Source: Pseudomonas sp. (GTDB lineage: Bacteria; Pseudomonadota; Gammaproteobacteria; Pseudomonadales; Pseudomonadaceae). Taken from it: 5,920 nucleotides of DNA. A model generated the notes under the pieces. It was not told where the DNA came from and did not search any database. It worked only from the letters and a program-made list of their open reading frames with translations. The first letter of the stretch is position 1. Every line of letters begins with the position of its first letter. Of this stretch, positions 4,957-5,920 are shown one piece after another. Made by a program: the position numbers and the translations under genes. The stretch covers positions 1,112 through 7,031 of the forward strand of contig DNMQ01000280.1 in NCBI GenBank assembly GCA_003488145.1, given 5' to 3'.

Positions 4957-5920
4957 TGGTGGCAACAAGAATCCTCGGCGCGCGCGTTATCGACCCCAAC
5001 AGCGGGCGCGACGAAGTCGCCGATATCTTCCTGCAGGATGGCAGGATCACGGCCATTGGCCAGGCTCCTGCCGGCTTCGAGGCTCAGCAGACAATCGATG
5101 CGCAAGGCCTGATCGCCGCACCCGGGCTCGTCGATCTCTCGGTCGCCCTGCGCGAGCCGGGCTACAGCCGCAAGGGCACGATCGCCAGTGAAACCCTGGC
5201 TGCGGCAGCCGGTGGCATCACCAGTCTGTGCTGCCCACCGCAGACGCGTCCGGTGCTGGACACCGCCGCGGTGGCCGAGCTGATCCTCGACCGCGCCCGC
5301 GAATCCGGCCATGCCAAGGTCTTCCCGATCGGTGCGCTGACCCGCAACCTGGCCGGGGAACAGCTGTCCGAGCTGGTCGCCTTGCGCGAGGCCGGCTGCG
5401 TCGCTTTCGGCAACGGGCTCACCGAGTTCGCCAGCAACCGCAACCTGCGCCGCGCCCTGGAATACGCCGCCACCTTCGACCTGACGGTGATCTTTCATTC
5501 CCAGGACAGCGACCTGGCCGAAGGCGGCCTCGCCCATGAGGGTGCCGCCGCCAGCTTCCTGGGCCTGTCAGGCATTCCGGATACCGCGGAAACCGTGGCC
5601 CTGGCGCGCAACCTCCTGCTGGTGGAGCGCTCCGGCGTGCGCGCGCACTTCGCTCAGCTGACCAGCGCCCGCGGTGCGGAGATGATCGCCCAGGCCCAGG
5701 CGCGTGGCTTGCCGGTAACCGCCGACGTGGCCATGTATCAGCTGATCCTCACCGACGAGGCGCTGCACGGCTTCTCCAGCCTCTATCACGTCCAGCCGCC
5801 GCTGCGCAGCGCGGCCGAGCGCGACGGCTTGCGCGAAGCGGTCAAGGACGGCGTGATCACGGCCATAATCAGCCATCATCAACAGCATGAAGCAGACGCC
5901 AAGCTGGCCCCGCTCGGCGA
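4956..5920 (+). CDS. pyrC': PyrC', dihydroorotase-like non-catalytic subunit of aspartate transcarbamoylase (3' end missing)
   Basis: An open frame of 321 codons starts at the ATG at 4956 and leaves the window without a stop; the P. aeruginosa relative has about 423 residues, so roughly 100 are missing. The fold is that of a type I dihydroorotase: an N-terminal composite domain (about 1-50), the start of the TIM barrel at AAPGLVDL (54-61), the REPG segment (66-69), and PPLR (281-284). The expected metal-binding HxH after VDL is S62-V-A64. Further expected active-site residues are also replaced: Q234 in HFAQLTS instead of His, and ISHHQQH (305-311) where active enzymes have a DHAPH-like Asp motif. 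H181 in HSQD remains. It should therefore not be an active dihydroorotase. In P. putida and P. aeruginosa the PyrC' protein has this non-catalytic, structural role in the PyrB/PyrC' dodecamer, and separate pyrC genes supply the activity. Confidence 0.93.
   Translation, partial: MVATRILGARVIDPNSGRDEVADIFLQDGRITAIGQAPAGFEAQQTIDAQGLIAAPGLVDLSVALREPGYSRKGTIASETLAAAAGGITSLCCPPQTRPVLDTAAVAELILDRARESGHAKVFPIGALTRNLAGEQLSELVALREAGCVAFGNGLTEFASNRNLRRALEYAATFDLTVIFHSQDSDLAEGGLAHEGAAASFLGLSGIPDTAETVALARNLLLVERSGVRAHFAQLTSARGAEMIAQAQARGLPVTADVAMYQLILTDEALHGFSSLYHVQPPLRSAAERDGLREAVKDGVITAIISHHQQHEADAKLAPLG

Noticed and set aside
3967..4968. A 333-codon open frame on the minus strand covering pyrB
   Set aside because: It lies entirely antisense to the clearly recognised pyrB. 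Its protein is His/Arg/Val-rich with no recognisable domain, as expected from the GC-rich third positions of the real gene.

Overview
The window is a stretch of chromosomal core genome from a high-GC gammaproteobacterium, almost certainly Pseudomonas in the broad sense (possibly the stutzeri/mendocina side; this is an impression, not a test). From memory, the gene order pilG | gshB - tonB3 - yqgE(algH) - ruvX(yqgF) - pyrR - pyrB - pyrC' matches the P. aeruginosa PA0408-PA0401 neighbourhood. The PilG and PyrB proteins read as close relatives of the P. aeruginosa ones.

Layout: bases 1-128 hold the N-terminus of pilG on the minus strand, cut by the window edge. A 236-base divergent region (129-364) separates it from a plus-strand series of seven genes: gshB (365-1315), tonB3 (1403-2296), yqgE/algH (2363-2932), ruvX (2929-3357), pyrR (3380-3892), pyrB (3940-4956) and pyrC' (4956 to the window end, cut). 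Gaps are short (22 to 87 bases), yqgE/ruvX overlap by 4 bases and pyrB/pyrC' by 1 base. The series may be one or a few transcription units; no convincing intrinsic terminator is visible anywhere in it.

Function: three themes sit side by side. PilG (a CheY-like regulator of type IV pilus retraction/extension) and the TonB3-type protein are linked to twitching motility in P. aeruginosa. GshB makes glutathione, YqgE/AlgH is a conserved protein of uncertain function, and RuvX/YqgF is an RNase H-fold nuclease linked to 16S rRNA maturation. PyrR, PyrB and PyrC' form the pyrimidine block: PyrB is the catalytic aspartate transcarbamoylase, and PyrC' is a dihydroorotase-like subunit whose metal-binding residues have been replaced, so it is a structural partner rather than an enzyme.

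No undescribed system was found. The points worth a second look are a perfect 15-bp hairpin made from tandem GAGCTTG units between gshB and tonB3, a compact GC-rich hairpin just before the gshB ribosome binding site, the loss of active-site residues in PyrC', and a PyrR that seems to lack both an RNA target nearby and several RNA-contact residues of the Bacillus protein.
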